Assembly (NCBI GenBank): GCA_016719135.1
Contig: JADKAV010000019.1
Span: 6,039-70,038, forward strand
DNA: 64,000 nt
Source: Micrococcales bacterium
GTDB lineage: Bacteria > Actinomycetota > Actinomycetes > S36-B12 > UBA10799
Reading direction: 5' to 3'
Shown here one piece after another: positions 1 to 10,175 of this stretch. Below the pieces are notes generated by a model. It made no database searches. It saw nothing but the letters and a program-made list of their open reading frames with translations, and was not told where the DNA came from. Made by a program: the position numbers and the translations under genes. The number at the start of each line of letters is the position of its first letter. Within the stretch, counting starts at the first letter, position 1.

Positions 1-1
1 G

Positions 2-850
2 GCCGACCAGAACAGCCGCATCCACACCACCTACAGCCAGATCGTCGCGGCCACTGGCCGTTTGTCCAGCACGGATCCGAACCTGCAGAACATACCCGTG
101 CGGACCGCAGAGGGACGGCAGATCCGCGCCGCTTTCGTCGTGGGAGCCGGTTACGACTGCCTCCTGACAGCGGATTACAGCCAGATCGAGATGCGGCTGA
201 TGGCCCACTTGAGCCAGGATGCCGGACTCATCGACGCCTTCCGGACCGGTGAGGATCTGCACAACACCGTCGCGGCGAAGGTCTTCGGCGTCCCGGTCGA
301 AGCGGTCGACGCCGAGCAGCGCCGGCGCATCAAGGCCATGTCCTACGGGCTGGCGTACGGTTTGTCGGCCTACGGTTTGTCGCAACAGTTGGGGATTCCC
401 ACCGACGAGGCCGCGACGATGATGGAGGAGTACTTCCAGCGCTTCGGCGGCGTGCGTGACTACCTGCACGAGGTCGTCGAACGGGCTCGGGTGGATGGCT
501 ACACGCAGACGTTGTGGGGCCGGCGTCGTTACTTACCCGACCTCAACAGCGATAATCGGCAGCGCCGTGAAATGGCCGAACGGATGGCGTTGAACGCCCC
601 GGTACAGGGCAGCGCAGCGGACCTCGTCAAGGTCGCGATGTTGCGGGTTTCGCAGGCTCTGGAGGAGGCCGGACTCTCGACGCGGATGTTGCTGCAGGTG
701 CATGACGAGCTCGTGCTGGAGATAGGCTCCGGCGAACAGCAGGCCGCCACGGAACTCGTGGTCGCCGCGATGACCGGCGTTCGCGATCTCGACGTGCCGC
801 TGGAGGTGTCCGTAGGGTTCGGCCCGGACTGGGACGCCGCCGCACACTGA
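2..850 (+). CDS. polA: DNA polymerase I, C-terminal polymerase domain (5' truncated by window edge)
   Basis: Family A DNA polymerase, which fills gaps in repair and Okazaki-fragment processing. Only the last ~282 residues are present; the frame is open from base 2. Palm/fingers motifs are visible in order: motif A (DYSQIEMRLMAHLS), motif B on the O-helix (RRRIKAMSYGLAYG) and motif C (LLQVHDELVLE, with the catalytic HDE). The O-helix position that discriminates dideoxynucleotides is Tyr rather than Phe. The exonuclease domains lie outside the window. In mycobacteria polA lies next to rpsA; here an envelope-glycan cluster separates them. Confidence 0.97.
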   Translation, partial: ADQNSRIHTTYSQIVAATGRLSSTDPNLQNIPVRTAEGRQIRAAFVVGAGYDCLLTADYSQIEMRLMAHLSQDAGLIDAFRTGEDLHNTVAAKVFGVPVEAVDAEQRRRIKAMSYGLAYGLSAYGLSQQLGIPTDEAATMMEEYFQRFGGVRDYLHEVVERARVDGYTQTLWGRRRYLPDLNSDNRQRREMAERMALNAPVQGSAADLVKVAMLRVSQALEEAGLSTRMLLQVHDELVLEIGSGEQQAATELVVAAMTGVRDLDVPLEVSVGFGPDWDAAAH

Positions 851-865
851 TCGGCAACGCGGGTC

Positions 866-2110
866 TCAGCCGCTGACCGAAACCCCCTCGAGGGCGGGCA
901 CGTCACGTTTGACGATCAGGCGCCATACTCCCACCACGGCCACCGTGGCGACGACCGCCAGCATGATGACCGCCACCTGCCCGACACTGTTGTGCCAGAC
1001 CGCCACGAGGCCGATGAGCGTCACGCATCCCGCCCAGATCACCGGGATCAGGCTGCGGTCGCGGATGGCGACCAGTCCGAACACCACGAACTGCAGCAAC
1101 GCCCCGCACGCTCCGATCAAGGCGAACAGCGGCAGGAGGTCGGCCATCTGCGCGTACTCGGGTCCAGCGATGATCGATACGACCAGATCGGGGAACGCCC
1201 AGATGAACAGCGTGCAGATCGCGCCGATCCCCGCCACGACGCCCAGACCCACCAGCGTCGTCCGGCCTCGTCGGGCATCGACCATCCGGGCGTATGCCAT
1301 GACGGCGACGAATTGGGGTAGCCACGTGACGACCTTCGCGATGATGATGCCGACCGCATATTGGCCCGCCTCGTCCTCGCCGAGGAAGACCCGTCCCAGC
1401 ACGATGTCCAGGTTCGTCAGCGCGAACAGCGCGAGCATCGCGTAGGCCGCCGCGGGGATCTCCCGCAGCATCGTCGAATGCCGTGCGGTCCCGCTGCGGA
1501 ACTGTCCGCGGACCAGCAGCCAGCAGATCAAGGCACCCAACGCGGTGCCGGCTGCGATGCCGAGCATGCCGGCGGTCAGGGTCGCCAGTGTGAGCAGTAG
1601 GGCGATGGTGACCACGGTCTTCGGCACCCCGACCGCGAGGTAGACCGCGGACAGGCGTGCATGCAATTCCTGGCCCTGCGCGATGCCCAAGGCACCACCC
1701 ATGACGGTGAGGGGGAAGAAAGTCAAAGCGAGCAGGATGTATGTCAGCGGCGAATCCAGGCGCAGGGCGAAGCCGATCAACGGGGAGATGATCAGCCAGA
1801 ACGCCGCGGTGAGGGCCGCGGCCTGCAGGGTGGTACGCCATGCTGCGGCGGTCTCGTCAGCCCGATCGGCCGGATCCGTGGCGACGATGTGTCGTGCGGC
1901 GACCGCCTGCGTGGCCAGTGCAACCGTGTTCCCGATCAGCAGCAGCGCCAGCAGAGCGCTGAAAGCGCCGAACTGCGCCGGGGTCAACGTGCGCGCGGCA
2001 ACCAAGGTCTGCGCGTAGGCCAGAACCTGGCCGATGCCCAGCGCCACTGCCACCAGCAAGCCACCACCCACAAGCTTCTGGGTGCCACTGGCCGTGTCCT
2101 CGGTACTCAT
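866..2110 (-). CDS. MOP-superfamily polysaccharide flippase-like membrane protein
   Basis: A 414-residue polytopic protein with about 12 hydrophobic segments spread along its length. It has the arrangement of Wzx/MurJ-like MOP exporters, which flip lipid-linked saccharides across the membrane. The start is the ATG at 2108-2110, preceded on the minus strand by GGGAGGG; upstream in-frame sequence is low-complexity and unlike a protein. It is divergent from the membrane protein at 2138, with only 27 bp between start codons. Its place beside AftD-like and other envelope glycosyltransferases supports a role in envelope glycan export, but the substrate is inferred, not shown. Confidence 0.8.
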   Translation of the reverse strand: MSTEDTASGTQKLVGGGLLVAVALGIGQVLAYAQTLVAARTLTPAQFGAFSALLALLLIGNTVALATQAVAARHIVATDPADRADETAAAWRTTLQAAALTAAFWLIISPLIGFALRLDSPLTYILLALTFFPLTVMGGALGIAQGQELHARLSAVYLAVGVPKTVVTIALLLTLATLTAGMLGIAAGTALGALICWLLVRGQFRSGTARHSTMLREIPAAAYAMLALFALTNLDIVLGRVFLGEDEAGQYAVGIIIAKVVTWLPQFVAVMAYARMVDARRGRTTLVGLGVVAGIGAICTLFIWAFPDLVVSIIAGPEYAQMADLLPLFALIGACGALLQFVVFGLVAIRDRSLIPVIWAGCVTLIGLVAVWHNSVGQVAVIMLAVVATVAVVGVWRLIVKRDVPALEGVSVSG

Positions 2111-2137
2111 CAACCCTCCCGATGACACCCTAGGCGA

Positions 2138-3853
2138 GTGCACTTGGCCTGGAAGCGACACGCGCTGCTGGCATGGAGTTGTGGGTTGGCGTTGCTGGTG
2201 CTGGCCCCGGTTCTGAGCCCCGGGTACGTGCTGCACCTGGACATGGTGTTCGTGCCGCAGCAGAGCCTGCTGCCATGGAATCTGGGGATCGGTGGTGGGT
2301 TGCCGCGGTCGGTCCCGCAGGATGCGGTGGTCTCGTTGGTCGCGGGACCTCTGCCGGGCCAACTGCTGCAAAAGTCGATCCTGTTGCTCACCTTCATCCT
2401 CGCCGGAGTCGGTGCTGGCCGCTTGGCCGGACGGACGCTGACTCTGCAACTACCCGCTGCGGCCCTGTATTTGTGGTCGGCGTACGCCGCGAGCCGCCTG
2501 CTGATGGGGCATTGGGGATTGCTGTGGGCCTACGCGTTGCTCCCGTGGGTGATCCTGGCCGCGACACGGGCTCGTCGGACCGGTGGGTGGGCATGGGTCG
2601 CAGTGCTGTGCGGGATCGGCGCACTGGTCCCCACCGGTGGTGTGCTCCTGGCCGTGGCCGCGGTGCCGTTGGCGGTCGGTTTCGGCAGCGCCGTGTCTCG
2701 CGCGGGCCGCTGGCTTCTGACGGCCAGTGTGATCGTGCTCAACGCACCCTGGTGGCTACCTGCGCTGCGCAGCCCGGTTGCTACAGTCTCGGATCCGGTC
2801 GGGCTGGTCGTCTTCGGTGCCCGCGCGGATGGTCCCGGAGGGGTACTGCTCAGCGTCGTGGGCGGGGGAGGAGTGTGGAACTCCTTGGCGACCTTGGGCT
2901 CGCGCACAACCTGGTTCGCGACATTCGGTGTGATCGTGATCGTGACGCTCGCTGCGATCGGGTGGAGACAGGCGCGACAGAAGGCTCCCGCCGAGGTGGT
3001 GTGGTTAACGGTTCTGGGGGTTTCGGGACTGGTGTGGGCGTGGCTATCCGGTGTGGCCGGTGGGCAGGGCTGGGCGCAGAGCCTCGTGGCCTCAGTGCCG
3101 GGTGGAGGACTTCTGCGCGACGGTCAGAAATGGACAGTGTTCTGGATTCTGCTTGTCGCTGTGTGCGCACCGCACGGTGTGGCGCGCCTTACCCGTCGTG
3201 CACAGCGACCGCTTGCGGTGTTCATGGCCGGGGCGCTGGCCATCGCGCCACTGGCGTTCCTGCCTGATCTGGCGTGGGGTGGCCTGGGCAGGCTGCAGAC
3301 CAGCCAGTACCCAGCGCAATGGGACGATCTGCGCGACCAGTTGGCCGTCGATCCCCGCGGCGGGGACGTGCTGAGCCTGCCATGGGCGGCTTTCCGGCGG
3401 TACGCCTGGAACGATGACGACATCGTGCTGGACCCGCTGCCCCGGTACCTGAGCCGGACTGTCGTCTGGAACGACCGTCTGCCGGTCACGGTGTCCGGTG
3501 AACTCGTCGAGGTCGGAGGCGACGATCCGCGGGCGGCGGCGATCTCCGGCGCGATCAATGAGGGACGGGTGCTGGCCCCACTGTTGGCCGATCTGGGCAT
3601 CCGCTGGATAGTCGTGCAGACCGATCAACCGCTGCCCGCCCTGAATCCGGATCTGTCGGGCACCTCAGCGATCTGGCAGCAGGACGGACTGATCCTGCGG
3701 GAGGTCACCGGCCCCATCGCCGAACGTGAACCCCGTGATGCGGTGGTTGTTGCTGTGGATCTTCTGGCGCTGCTCCTGCTTGTCGTGCTGGGCTGGTGGG
3801 CAGTCGTGCGGGAGCGATCCCGACCGGCGAAAGTGCCTACTTCGGGATTGTGA
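2138..3853 (+). CDS. Large polytopic membrane protein, GT-C-like (Rv0226c-type)
   Basis: 571 residues starting at GTG. About ten hydrophobic helices fill residues 8-380, a soluble extracytoplasmic stretch covers about 390-530, and a final helix precedes a basic tail. An early acidic, aromatic loop (YVLHLDMVFVPQQ, near residue 30) resembles the first periplasmic loop of GT-C glycosyltransferases. Size and setting (next to methyltransferase, GT4, DUF3068 and acyltransferase genes) match M. tuberculosis Rv0226c, a conserved transmembrane protein without established function as far as I know. A lipid-linked sugar transferase is plausible but unproven. Confidence 0.65.
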   Translation: MHLAWKRHALLAWSCGLALLVLAPVLSPGYVLHLDMVFVPQQSLLPWNLGIGGGLPRSVPQDAVVSLVAGPLPGQLLQKSILLLTFILAGVGAGRLAGRTLTLQLPAAALYLWSAYAASRLLMGHWGLLWAYALLPWVILAATRARRTGGWAWVAVLCGIGALVPTGGVLLAVAAVPLAVGFGSAVSRAGRWLLTASVIVLNAPWWLPALRSPVATVSDPVGLVVFGARADGPGGVLLSVVGGGGVWNSLATLGSRTTWFATFGVIVIVTLAAIGWRQARQKAPAEVVWLTVLGVSGLVWAWLSGVAGGQGWAQSLVASVPGGGLLRDGQKWTVFWILLVAVCAPHGVARLTRRAQRPLAVFMAGALAIAPLAFLPDLAWGGLGRLQTSQYPAQWDDLRDQLAVDPRGGDVLSLPWAAFRRYAWNDDDIVLDPLPRYLSRTVVWNDRLPVTVSGELVEVGGDDPRAAAISGAINEGRVLAPLLADLGIRWIVVQTDQPLPALNPDLSGTSAIWQQDGLILREVTGPIAEREPRDAVVVAVDLLALLLLVVLGWWAVVRERSRPAKVPTSGL

Positions 3854-3937
3854 TCCAACCGTGTCGTGGGAAGTCCTGCGACGTGGTGTCCAGACGTGTT
3901 ACGGTCCGTAAGGTTCGAACCAAACAGGAGGCTTTCC

Positions 3938-4078
3938 ATGGGTGGTCCCGCAGGCGCAATCATCGCCTCAGTCGTCGGCGCAGTGCTCGCAATCGGTGCC
4001 GCATTCGGAATCGTCAGTTCACAGACGGCGACCCCGGCCCCGGTCGACAAGCCCTTCATCGTCTACGGCGAGAGCTGA
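3938..4078 (+). CDS. DUF2613 small secreted/membrane peptide
   Basis: A 46-residue protein with one hydrophobic helix near the N-terminus (AGAIIASVVGAVLAIGAAFGIV) followed by a short polar tail, the pattern of the actinobacterial DUF2613 family. The ATG at 3938 has an AGGAG Shine-Dalgarno at 3926-3930. A TACGGT hexamer near 3900 could be its promoter. In M. tuberculosis the equivalent small gene (Rv0236A) sits beside aftD (Rv0236c), and here aftD is 2 kb away, so the association is conserved. Its 3' end overlaps the convergent GT4 gene by 16 bp. No molecular function is known to me. Confidence 0.75.
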   Translation: MGGPAGAIIASVVGAVLAIGAAFGIVSSQTATPAPVDKPFIVYGES

Positions 4079-5259
4079 TCCACTCCGCGGTTTCGCCCAC
4101 CGTGGTGTTCCACGTGTCCTGACGGCGCTGGCACCACTGACACGCCGCCCTTGGCGGCAACTTCGCCGAGCACATCCGCGAATGAGGCGGCCGTCGCCGC
4201 CCAGGTGAACTCCTCGCTTCGGATCCTGGCAGATTCACCGAGCCGGTCACGGTGCGCAGGGTTCGACAGGACCGCATCCAGGGCTTGGGCGAAGTCCGCC
4301 AGGTCGCCGTCCACCAGCAACCCCGTCTGTTCGTGCACGATGGATTCGGCCACTCCGCCGGCCTCCCGGTAGGCGACTGCCGGCACACCATGGGTGGCGG
4401 CCTCCATCACGACGATGCCCCACCCTTCCTTCAGCGACGGCAAAGCCAGTACCCACGCCGAGGCGTACACCCGATGTTTGGTCTTCTCATCCACGAACCC
4501 CAAGAAATCCACCAGATCCGACACGCCGAGCGTCTGCGCCACCTGCTGCAGGCGCTGCGACCACCAACCGTCGCCGACCACGGAGATCCGCAGGTCGGGG
4601 TGCCGCCGGCGAAGGATGGCTGCGGCTCGCAGGACATGTTCAACCCGCTTGTGGGGGACCAGCCTGCCCACCACCGCGATGTGCGGGTGCTCTGAACGGC
4701 TGATGTCCAGGCCGGGGGCCTGCTCGATGCCGTTGTGGATGACGTGCACCCGGCTGGGCTGTACGCCCAGGTCACCGAGCTCCTCCCGGGTTTTGTCGGA
4801 CACCGCGACGTACGTGCAGTTGCGGTACAGCCGCGGTGCGAGCACCGACTCGACCCACCATCCGATCTTCGAGCGCAGCGGGTCGTAGACCACCGGCCAC
4901 TGCTCCCTGTGCACGTGGTGGACAAGGACCACCACTGGCGTCGGCCCGACGACCGCGCGGGACATGAAGGGGATGCCATTCTGAACGTCGATGATCACGT
5001 CGAGCTCGCCGAAGGCGCGCCGACGCATTCGTAGGACGGCTTCCCGGTAAACACCCAGCTTCGTCCCGGCGCGCACGAATCGGACGCCGTCGGCCATCTC
5101 GTCGGCCAGGGCACCCTCGTACATGGCGCAGAAGATCGTGACCTGATGGCCCGCGGCTGCCAACGAGCGGGCCACGTTTTCCACGTAGACCTCGGAGCCA
5201 CCGCCCTCCGGATGGCGGGTATCACGCCAATTGAGGAACAACACGCGCAGCACTGCCAT
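4063..5259 (-). CDS. GT4-family glycosyltransferase
   Basis: A 398-residue retaining GT-B glycosyltransferase. The N-terminal Rossmann half begins VLFLNWRDTRHPEGGGSE (the glycine-rich acceptor loop). The C-terminal half carries GRLVPHKRVEHVLRA (nucleotide-sugar binding) and the signature LPSLKEGWGIVVMEAATHG with the E-x7-E pair. The start is the ATG at 5257-5259, with GGAGG at 5267-5271 on the minus strand. An upstream in-frame extension is unlikely. It is divergent from the methyltransferase gene, as Rv0225 and Rv0224c are in M. tuberculosis. A cytoplasmic step in envelope glycan assembly is inferred; donor and acceptor are unknown. Confidence 0.88.
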   Translation of the reverse strand: MAVLRVLFLNWRDTRHPEGGGSEVYVENVARSLAAAGHQVTIFCAMYEGALADEMADGVRFVRAGTKLGVYREAVLRMRRRAFGELDVIIDVQNGIPFMSRAVVGPTPVVVLVHHVHREQWPVVYDPLRSKIGWWVESVLAPRLYRNCTYVAVSDKTREELGDLGVQPSRVHVIHNGIEQAPGLDISRSEHPHIAVVGRLVPHKRVEHVLRAAAILRRRHPDLRISVVGDGWWSQRLQQVAQTLGVSDLVDFLGFVDEKTKHRVYASAWVLALPSLKEGWGIVVMEAATHGVPAVAYREAGGVAESIVHEQTGLLVDGDLADFAQALDAVLSNPAHRDRLGESARIRSEEFTWAATAASFADVLGEVAAKGGVSVVPAPSGHVEHHGGRNRGVDQLSP

Positions 5260-5325
5260 GGACCCGCCTCCTTCCCGTGCGTGACACGGTAGCGCGAAGA
5301 GCCCGCCGAGCCGCCGCACTTGGCT

Positions 5326-5331
5326 TAGGTT
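5326..5331 (+). promoter_or_regulatory. -10 element of leaderless methyltransferase promoter
   Basis: TAGGTT ends 6 nt before the GTG at 5338. No Shine-Dalgarno precedes that GTG, so transcription probably starts at or next to the start codon. Confidence 0.6.
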
Positions 5332-5337
5332 CTAACG

Positions 5338-6105
5338 GTGACCCGCGCTCATCCGCCCGCTGACGCCCGCCGCCGACTGCGCGCGATGGCCACGTGGAAG
5401 CGGGCCGCGAAACTCTTCACCGACTTCCAGGTCGAGCAATCGGACCCGGACCGCTTCTACGGAACAATGGCCTCCGATTCGGTCGCGCAGATGCAATGTC
5501 TGGCGAACCTCGAGGGTGCGCATGTCCTGGATGTCGGTGGGGGACCGGGGTACTGGGCCGACGCATTTGAAGCAGCCGGGGCCCGGTACACACCGCTGGA
5601 TGCCGATGCCGGCGAACTCGCCCTGCACGGCAGGGTGCCGTTGCCGGGCACAGTCATGGGTGATGGGCAGGCGCTGCCGTTTCGGACCGGGTCCTTCGAC
5701 CTGGTCTACTCGAGCAACGTCGGTGAACACGTGCGTCACCCATGGACCATGGGTGACGAGATGGTGCGGGTGTGCCGCCCCGGCGGACTGGTCTTCTACT
5801 CCTACACCCTCTGGTACGGGCCTTGGGGTGGGCACGAAACCGCGCCCTGGCACTACGTCAACGGCCGGTATGCCGCGCAGAGGTATCGGCGCGAGAAGGG
5901 TCACGAGCCCAAGAACCTCTACGGGACGTCCCTGTTCCCGGTGTCCATGGCCCAGGGAATCCGATGGGCCAGGTCGCAGCCGAACGCGGACGTGGTGGAC
6001 ATCATTCCGCGGTACCTGCCCTCGAGTCTTTTCTGGACATCCTCGCTGCCCGTGGTCCGGGAGATCCTCACGTGGAACGTGGCCCTCATACTGAGAAGAC
6101 GATGA
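5338..6105 (+). CDS. Class I SAM-dependent methyltransferase (Rv0224c-type)
   Basis: 255 residues. Motif I (VLDVGGGPGYWADAF) starts near residue 64, motif II is near residue 125 (FDLVYSSNVGEH), and post-motif III is RVCRPGGLVFYSY. These mark the SAM-binding Rossmann fold of the Methyltransf_11 type. The GTG start at 5338 is supported by the -10 hexamer 6 nt upstream. The stop codon overlaps the aftD start (ATGA), so the two are translationally coupled. That coupling points to a substrate in the arabinan/lipoglycan pathway; the actual substrate cannot be read from sequence. Confidence 0.85.
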   Translation: MTRAHPPADARRRLRAMATWKRAAKLFTDFQVEQSDPDRFYGTMASDSVAQMQCLANLEGAHVLDVGGGPGYWADAFEAAGARYTPLDADAGELALHGRVPLPGTVMGDGQALPFRTGSFDLVYSSNVGEHVRHPWTMGDEMVRVCRPGGLVFYSYTLWYGPWGGHETAPWHYVNGRYAAQRYRREKGHEPKNLYGTSLFPVSMAQGIRWARSQPNADVVDIIPRYLPSSLFWTSSLPVVREILTWNVALILRRR

Positions 6106-9100
6106 CGGTTCTGGATGATCCGGTGCGGGCCTCGGCTGCACCGGAAGTGCGACCCGGGCAGCCGATATGGCGGGTGCGTGTCTTCGCCGTGTGTTTGTCG
6201 CTGGTCACGCTGGCTTTCCTGCAGGACCCCGGACGGATCGCCGCCGACACCAAACTGGATCTCACCGTGGATCCGTGGGGATTCTTGGGCCGTTCGCTGC
6301 ACCTATGGGATCCGCAGGGCTTCTTCGGGCAACTGCAGAACCAGGCGTACGGCTATCTGTGGCCGATGGGTCCCTTCTTCGGCATCGGTGACACTCTCGG
6401 CCTGCCCGTGTGGGTGGTACAGCGCTTGTGGTGGTCGCTGATTCTGGTGATGGCGTTCCTGGGTATGTATCTGCTCCTGCGCGCACTACGGGTCGGGTCG
6501 GGGTGGCCGCAGATCCTGGCTGGCCTCGCCTACGCCCTGGCAGTTCGTCCCCAGTCGGCGATCGCGGCCGTGTCGGTCGAGGTGTGGCCCATGGCGTTGG
6601 CGCCGTGGGTCCTGCTGCCGCTGGTGCGCGGCGCTGCCCGTGGGAACGTGGCCCGGGCTGCCGCGCTGTCCGCTCTCGTGGTCATGCTCGCCGGCGGCGT
6701 CAACGCCGTGGCTGCCGGTGCCGTCCTGCCGCTGGCCCTCTGGTGGCTGCTCACGCTGCAACCCGGCCCCCGGCGTCGCCAACTGCTGGCGTGGTGGTCC
6801 GGACTCACCGTGCTGGCGATCCTGTGGTGGCTCATCCCGCTGCTGGTCCTTGGCCAGTACTCGCCACCGTTCCTGGACTGGATCGAGTCCGCCCAGTTCA
6901 CCACGTCGATCACCGATCCGACGACGGTGCTGCGCGGTGCCGATCACTGGCTCGCCTACCTTGGCAATGCCTCGATGTGGAAAGCCGGCTGGATGCTGGT
7001 CATTTACCCCGTCTTCGTCCTCGCGACCGGTGTCGTGGCCGCAGCAGGGGTAGCGGGACTTGCGATGCGTTCCTTGCCGCACCGGGCGTTCCTGGTGGGC
7101 GGCGCGGTCGCCGGACTGGTGCTCGTCACGGCCGGGCACACGGGGGTCTTCAGCGGACTCGGAAGCGAACAGGTGCAGACGTTCCTGGACGGGACGGGCG
7201 CACCGCTGCGCAACGTGCACAAGTTCGATCTGGTGCTGCGGATACCGCTCATCATCGCCATGGCGCACCTGCTGTCATCCGTGTGGCCGCACGGGCGCAA
7301 ACCACTGTGGCGGGTTCTGCTGACGGTGGGAATCGTGGCTGCGTTGGTCGTGTCCTGGTGGCCGGCGCTGTCGGGTCAGTTGTCCCGTGGCCGCACGTAC
7401 GTGGCGGTGGCCGATCACTGGCGTGAGACCTCGGAGTGGCTCAATACACAAGCCCGACCCGGGCGTGCGCTCATCGTGCCCGGGGCGTCCTTCGGTCAAT
7501 ACGTATGGGGTCGCACCCAGGATGAGCCGCTGCAGGCATACGGGGGGTACCCGTGGGGCGTGCGCGACGCCGTTCCCCTGTCGAGCGCGGGGAACATCCG
7601 GATGCTCGACGCGGTGGAGGCACGGCTGGAATCCGGTCAGCCCAGTCCTGGGTTGGCTGCGTACCTGAACCGCATGGGCGTGCGGTATCTCGTGGTCCGC
7701 AACGATCTCGCTCCCAGCGCGCAGGCACCGATGCCGATCCGCGTGCATCAGGCGCTGGATGGCAGTCCGGGGATCAACCGGGTGGCGTTCTTCGGCCCGA
7801 TCGTGGATCGTCCCTTCGGGTCGGAGGTCCTCGTCGACGAAGGCATGGGGGTCAGCTACCCGGCGGTGGAGATCTACCGGGTCACCCCGAGCAACGAGCC
7901 GACCGACCCCCGAGCCGTGCTGCGTCCGGCGGACACGACAGTGGAGATCGCCGGCGGCCCGGAGGCATTGCTGCCTCTTGCCGACATCGGTGCGCTTGGG
8001 AATCGGCCCACAGTTCTGTCAGGGGACCCGGAGGCTACGTCCTTGACCCCGGATACCGGCGTCGTCACCGACACCGACCGCCGCCGCGAGATCACGTTCG
8101 GCTACATGCGGGGCAACGAATCTCCCACCCTCACCGCCGATCAGGAATACGAGCAGTCCCGGCCCGTCCACGACTACCGCGTCTTTGGCGAGGACGGATC
8201 GGTGGTCGCGACTCCAGGCCTCGATTTCGATGCCAGCAGTTCGGCCTCTGATGTGGACGCGACGTGGAGACAGCCGCGGGGTGCGACTCCCGCGGCGGCC
8301 ATGGACGGAGCCCTGGACACCTATTGGCGTCCCGGCGCCCTCAATGAAGAACGGTCCTATTGGGAAGTCAGGTATCCCGAAGCGATCGATCTTGGCGACA
8401 CAGTGGATCTGGCACTTCTCAACCGCGGCACCAAGACGCCGACCACGATTCCTCTGGAGATCACCACGGCGAACGGCACCACCTCGGTGGATGCCCGGGA
8501 CTTCGCGGGCTGGCAGACGTTGCCGATCGTGGCCGGAAAAACCGACTTCGTGCGGGTCGGACTCGCCGACGTCTTTCGGCCGCCGCTGCTGGGTATCCGG
8601 GAGATTCGCCTGCCGGGTGAGGGCGTGAGCCAACTCGAACTACCAGGCGGTGCCTCAGGTGATGCCCTGCTTCTTACGGCCCGGCCCGGAGATGCCGGGG
8701 AGTGTGTACCTCGCGACGATCTACTGCTGTGCTCCGGACGGCCTGGGACGCTTCTCCCAAGACCGGCCGGGACTGTTCCGCGTGGTGGATCTGCCCAGCC
8801 CGCTGACCAGCGATCCGCGGATCCTGGTCGCACCACGCGACGCATCCACCGTCGCCGACTCCCTCGCGCAGGTCGCCGAGGTCGGGGTCGAAACCTCCTC
8901 GACGCGCACGCAGGCTGCGGGAGGCTCCGGTATCGCGGCCTTCGATCGGCAGTTGGGAACCACCTGGCAGGCTGCCCCGGAAGATCCTCAACCGGAGGTG
9001 ACGATCACGCTGCCGCAAGTCCGCGAGCTCCGCGGGATCCGGCTGGTCAATCGACAGGGCGTCAACGCGTCGTCACCGCTGGAACTGCAGGTACAGGCTG

Positions 9101-10175
9101 GCGACCGCACCTTCCAGGGCTTCACGGACGGCAGGGGACTGTTCCGCTTCGATCCGGTGACCACCGACACCATCACGGTTCGATTTCTCACCGCCAATCA
9201 GGTCCGCTCCCGATCGGAGCTCGGCGAGTTGGCGCTGCCTGTCGGCGTGTCGGAGATCGGACTCCTCGGTGCCGACGACCTGCGCCGGCCGGTACCAGCC
9301 GACGCGGTGATCGACCTTCCGTGCGGGACGGGTCCGGACATCCTCGTCGACGGTGAAGTAACGTCGCGAACGTCGGTCACGGCGCGCGCCGAACAGTTCA
9401 TGAACGGCGAGACCGTGGCGGCCACCGTCTGCGACTCGCCGGTGACCATTCCCGCAGGTCAGCACCAGGTCGCCGTGCGCAGCGTACGGAGTTCAGGCCG
9501 GTGCTGGCCACGTTCGCACCGATGAGCGTGCGTCCAGGTCCCACCAGGCGCCCAGAGTCACCGCAGATCGACACTGGGGCGCCACGCACCGAGTCGTTGG
9601 GAGCGCGCCGGCACGGCGCAGCCGCAGGTCCTGGAGGTCGCCGAGAACTTCAACACCGGCTGGCGGGCGGCTCTGGCAGGAGGGGACTTGCAGCCCGTGC
9701 GGGTCGACGGCTGGAAGCAGGGCTTTGTCCTGCCGGCCGGGCCGGGCGGCGAGGTCTCCGTGGACTACGCCCCGACTCCCACGTATCGATGGGGCCTGCT
9801 GATCGGGCTGGTCGCCGGCCCTGGCCGGGTCGCCTTGGCCCTGCGCCCACCCGGCGCTGCGGGTGCGGCCCACGGTGGCCTCCCGACCGCTGCGGCACGT
9901 CACCGCTGGCCCTGTTCGTGGGGTTGGGATGGTGCTCGTCGTGGGACCATGGGGTGGCTGGCGTCTCGGGGTCGGCCTGGGGCTGGTCCGGCGTGGCGGC
10001 TGCCGCGTGTGGCCTTCAGCGCGGTCACCGGGGCGGTGCTGATCAACGTCCTGGCTGGTGTCAGGCCCGTCTGCTGTGGTGGTTCTGCAGGGCCTTGCGC
10101 TGGCGCTGGCGTGGGCGGCGGTGCTGTGGGCCGGGTGCGCGGCCTGGCAGCCGCAGGCGGCGCGACGGGGAGTGA
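6102..10175 (+). CDS. aftD: AftD-type alpha-(1->3)-arabinofuranosyltransferase, multiply frameshifted
   Basis: A very large GT-C enzyme that adds arabinofuranose branches from decaprenyl-phospho-arabinose to envelope arabinan. The N-terminal half has ~11 membrane helices and the family hallmark DLTVDPWGFLGRSLHLWDP then FGQLQNQAYGYLWPMGPFF (residues ~50-90). The C-terminal half contains carbohydrate-binding, discoidin-like modules; AFDRQLGTTWQAAP is typical of them. The frame must be corrected near 8733-8737, again near 9480-9495, again between 9530 and 9610, and probably more than once after 9810. A conserved late motif (ENFNTGWRAAL...VRVDGWKQGFVLPAG) resumes near 9625-9750. The true 3' end is therefore uncertain (10.1-10.2 kb), and overlap with the convergent acyltransferase cannot be resolved. 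ATGA overlap with the upstream methyltransferase. Confidence 0.85.

Noticed and set aside
866..2449. A 527-residue version of the flippase-like protein starting at 2449
   Set aside because: The first 113 codons are Gln/Arg-rich, antisense to the divergent membrane protein gene, and the ATG at 2110 has a strong Shine-Dalgarno.
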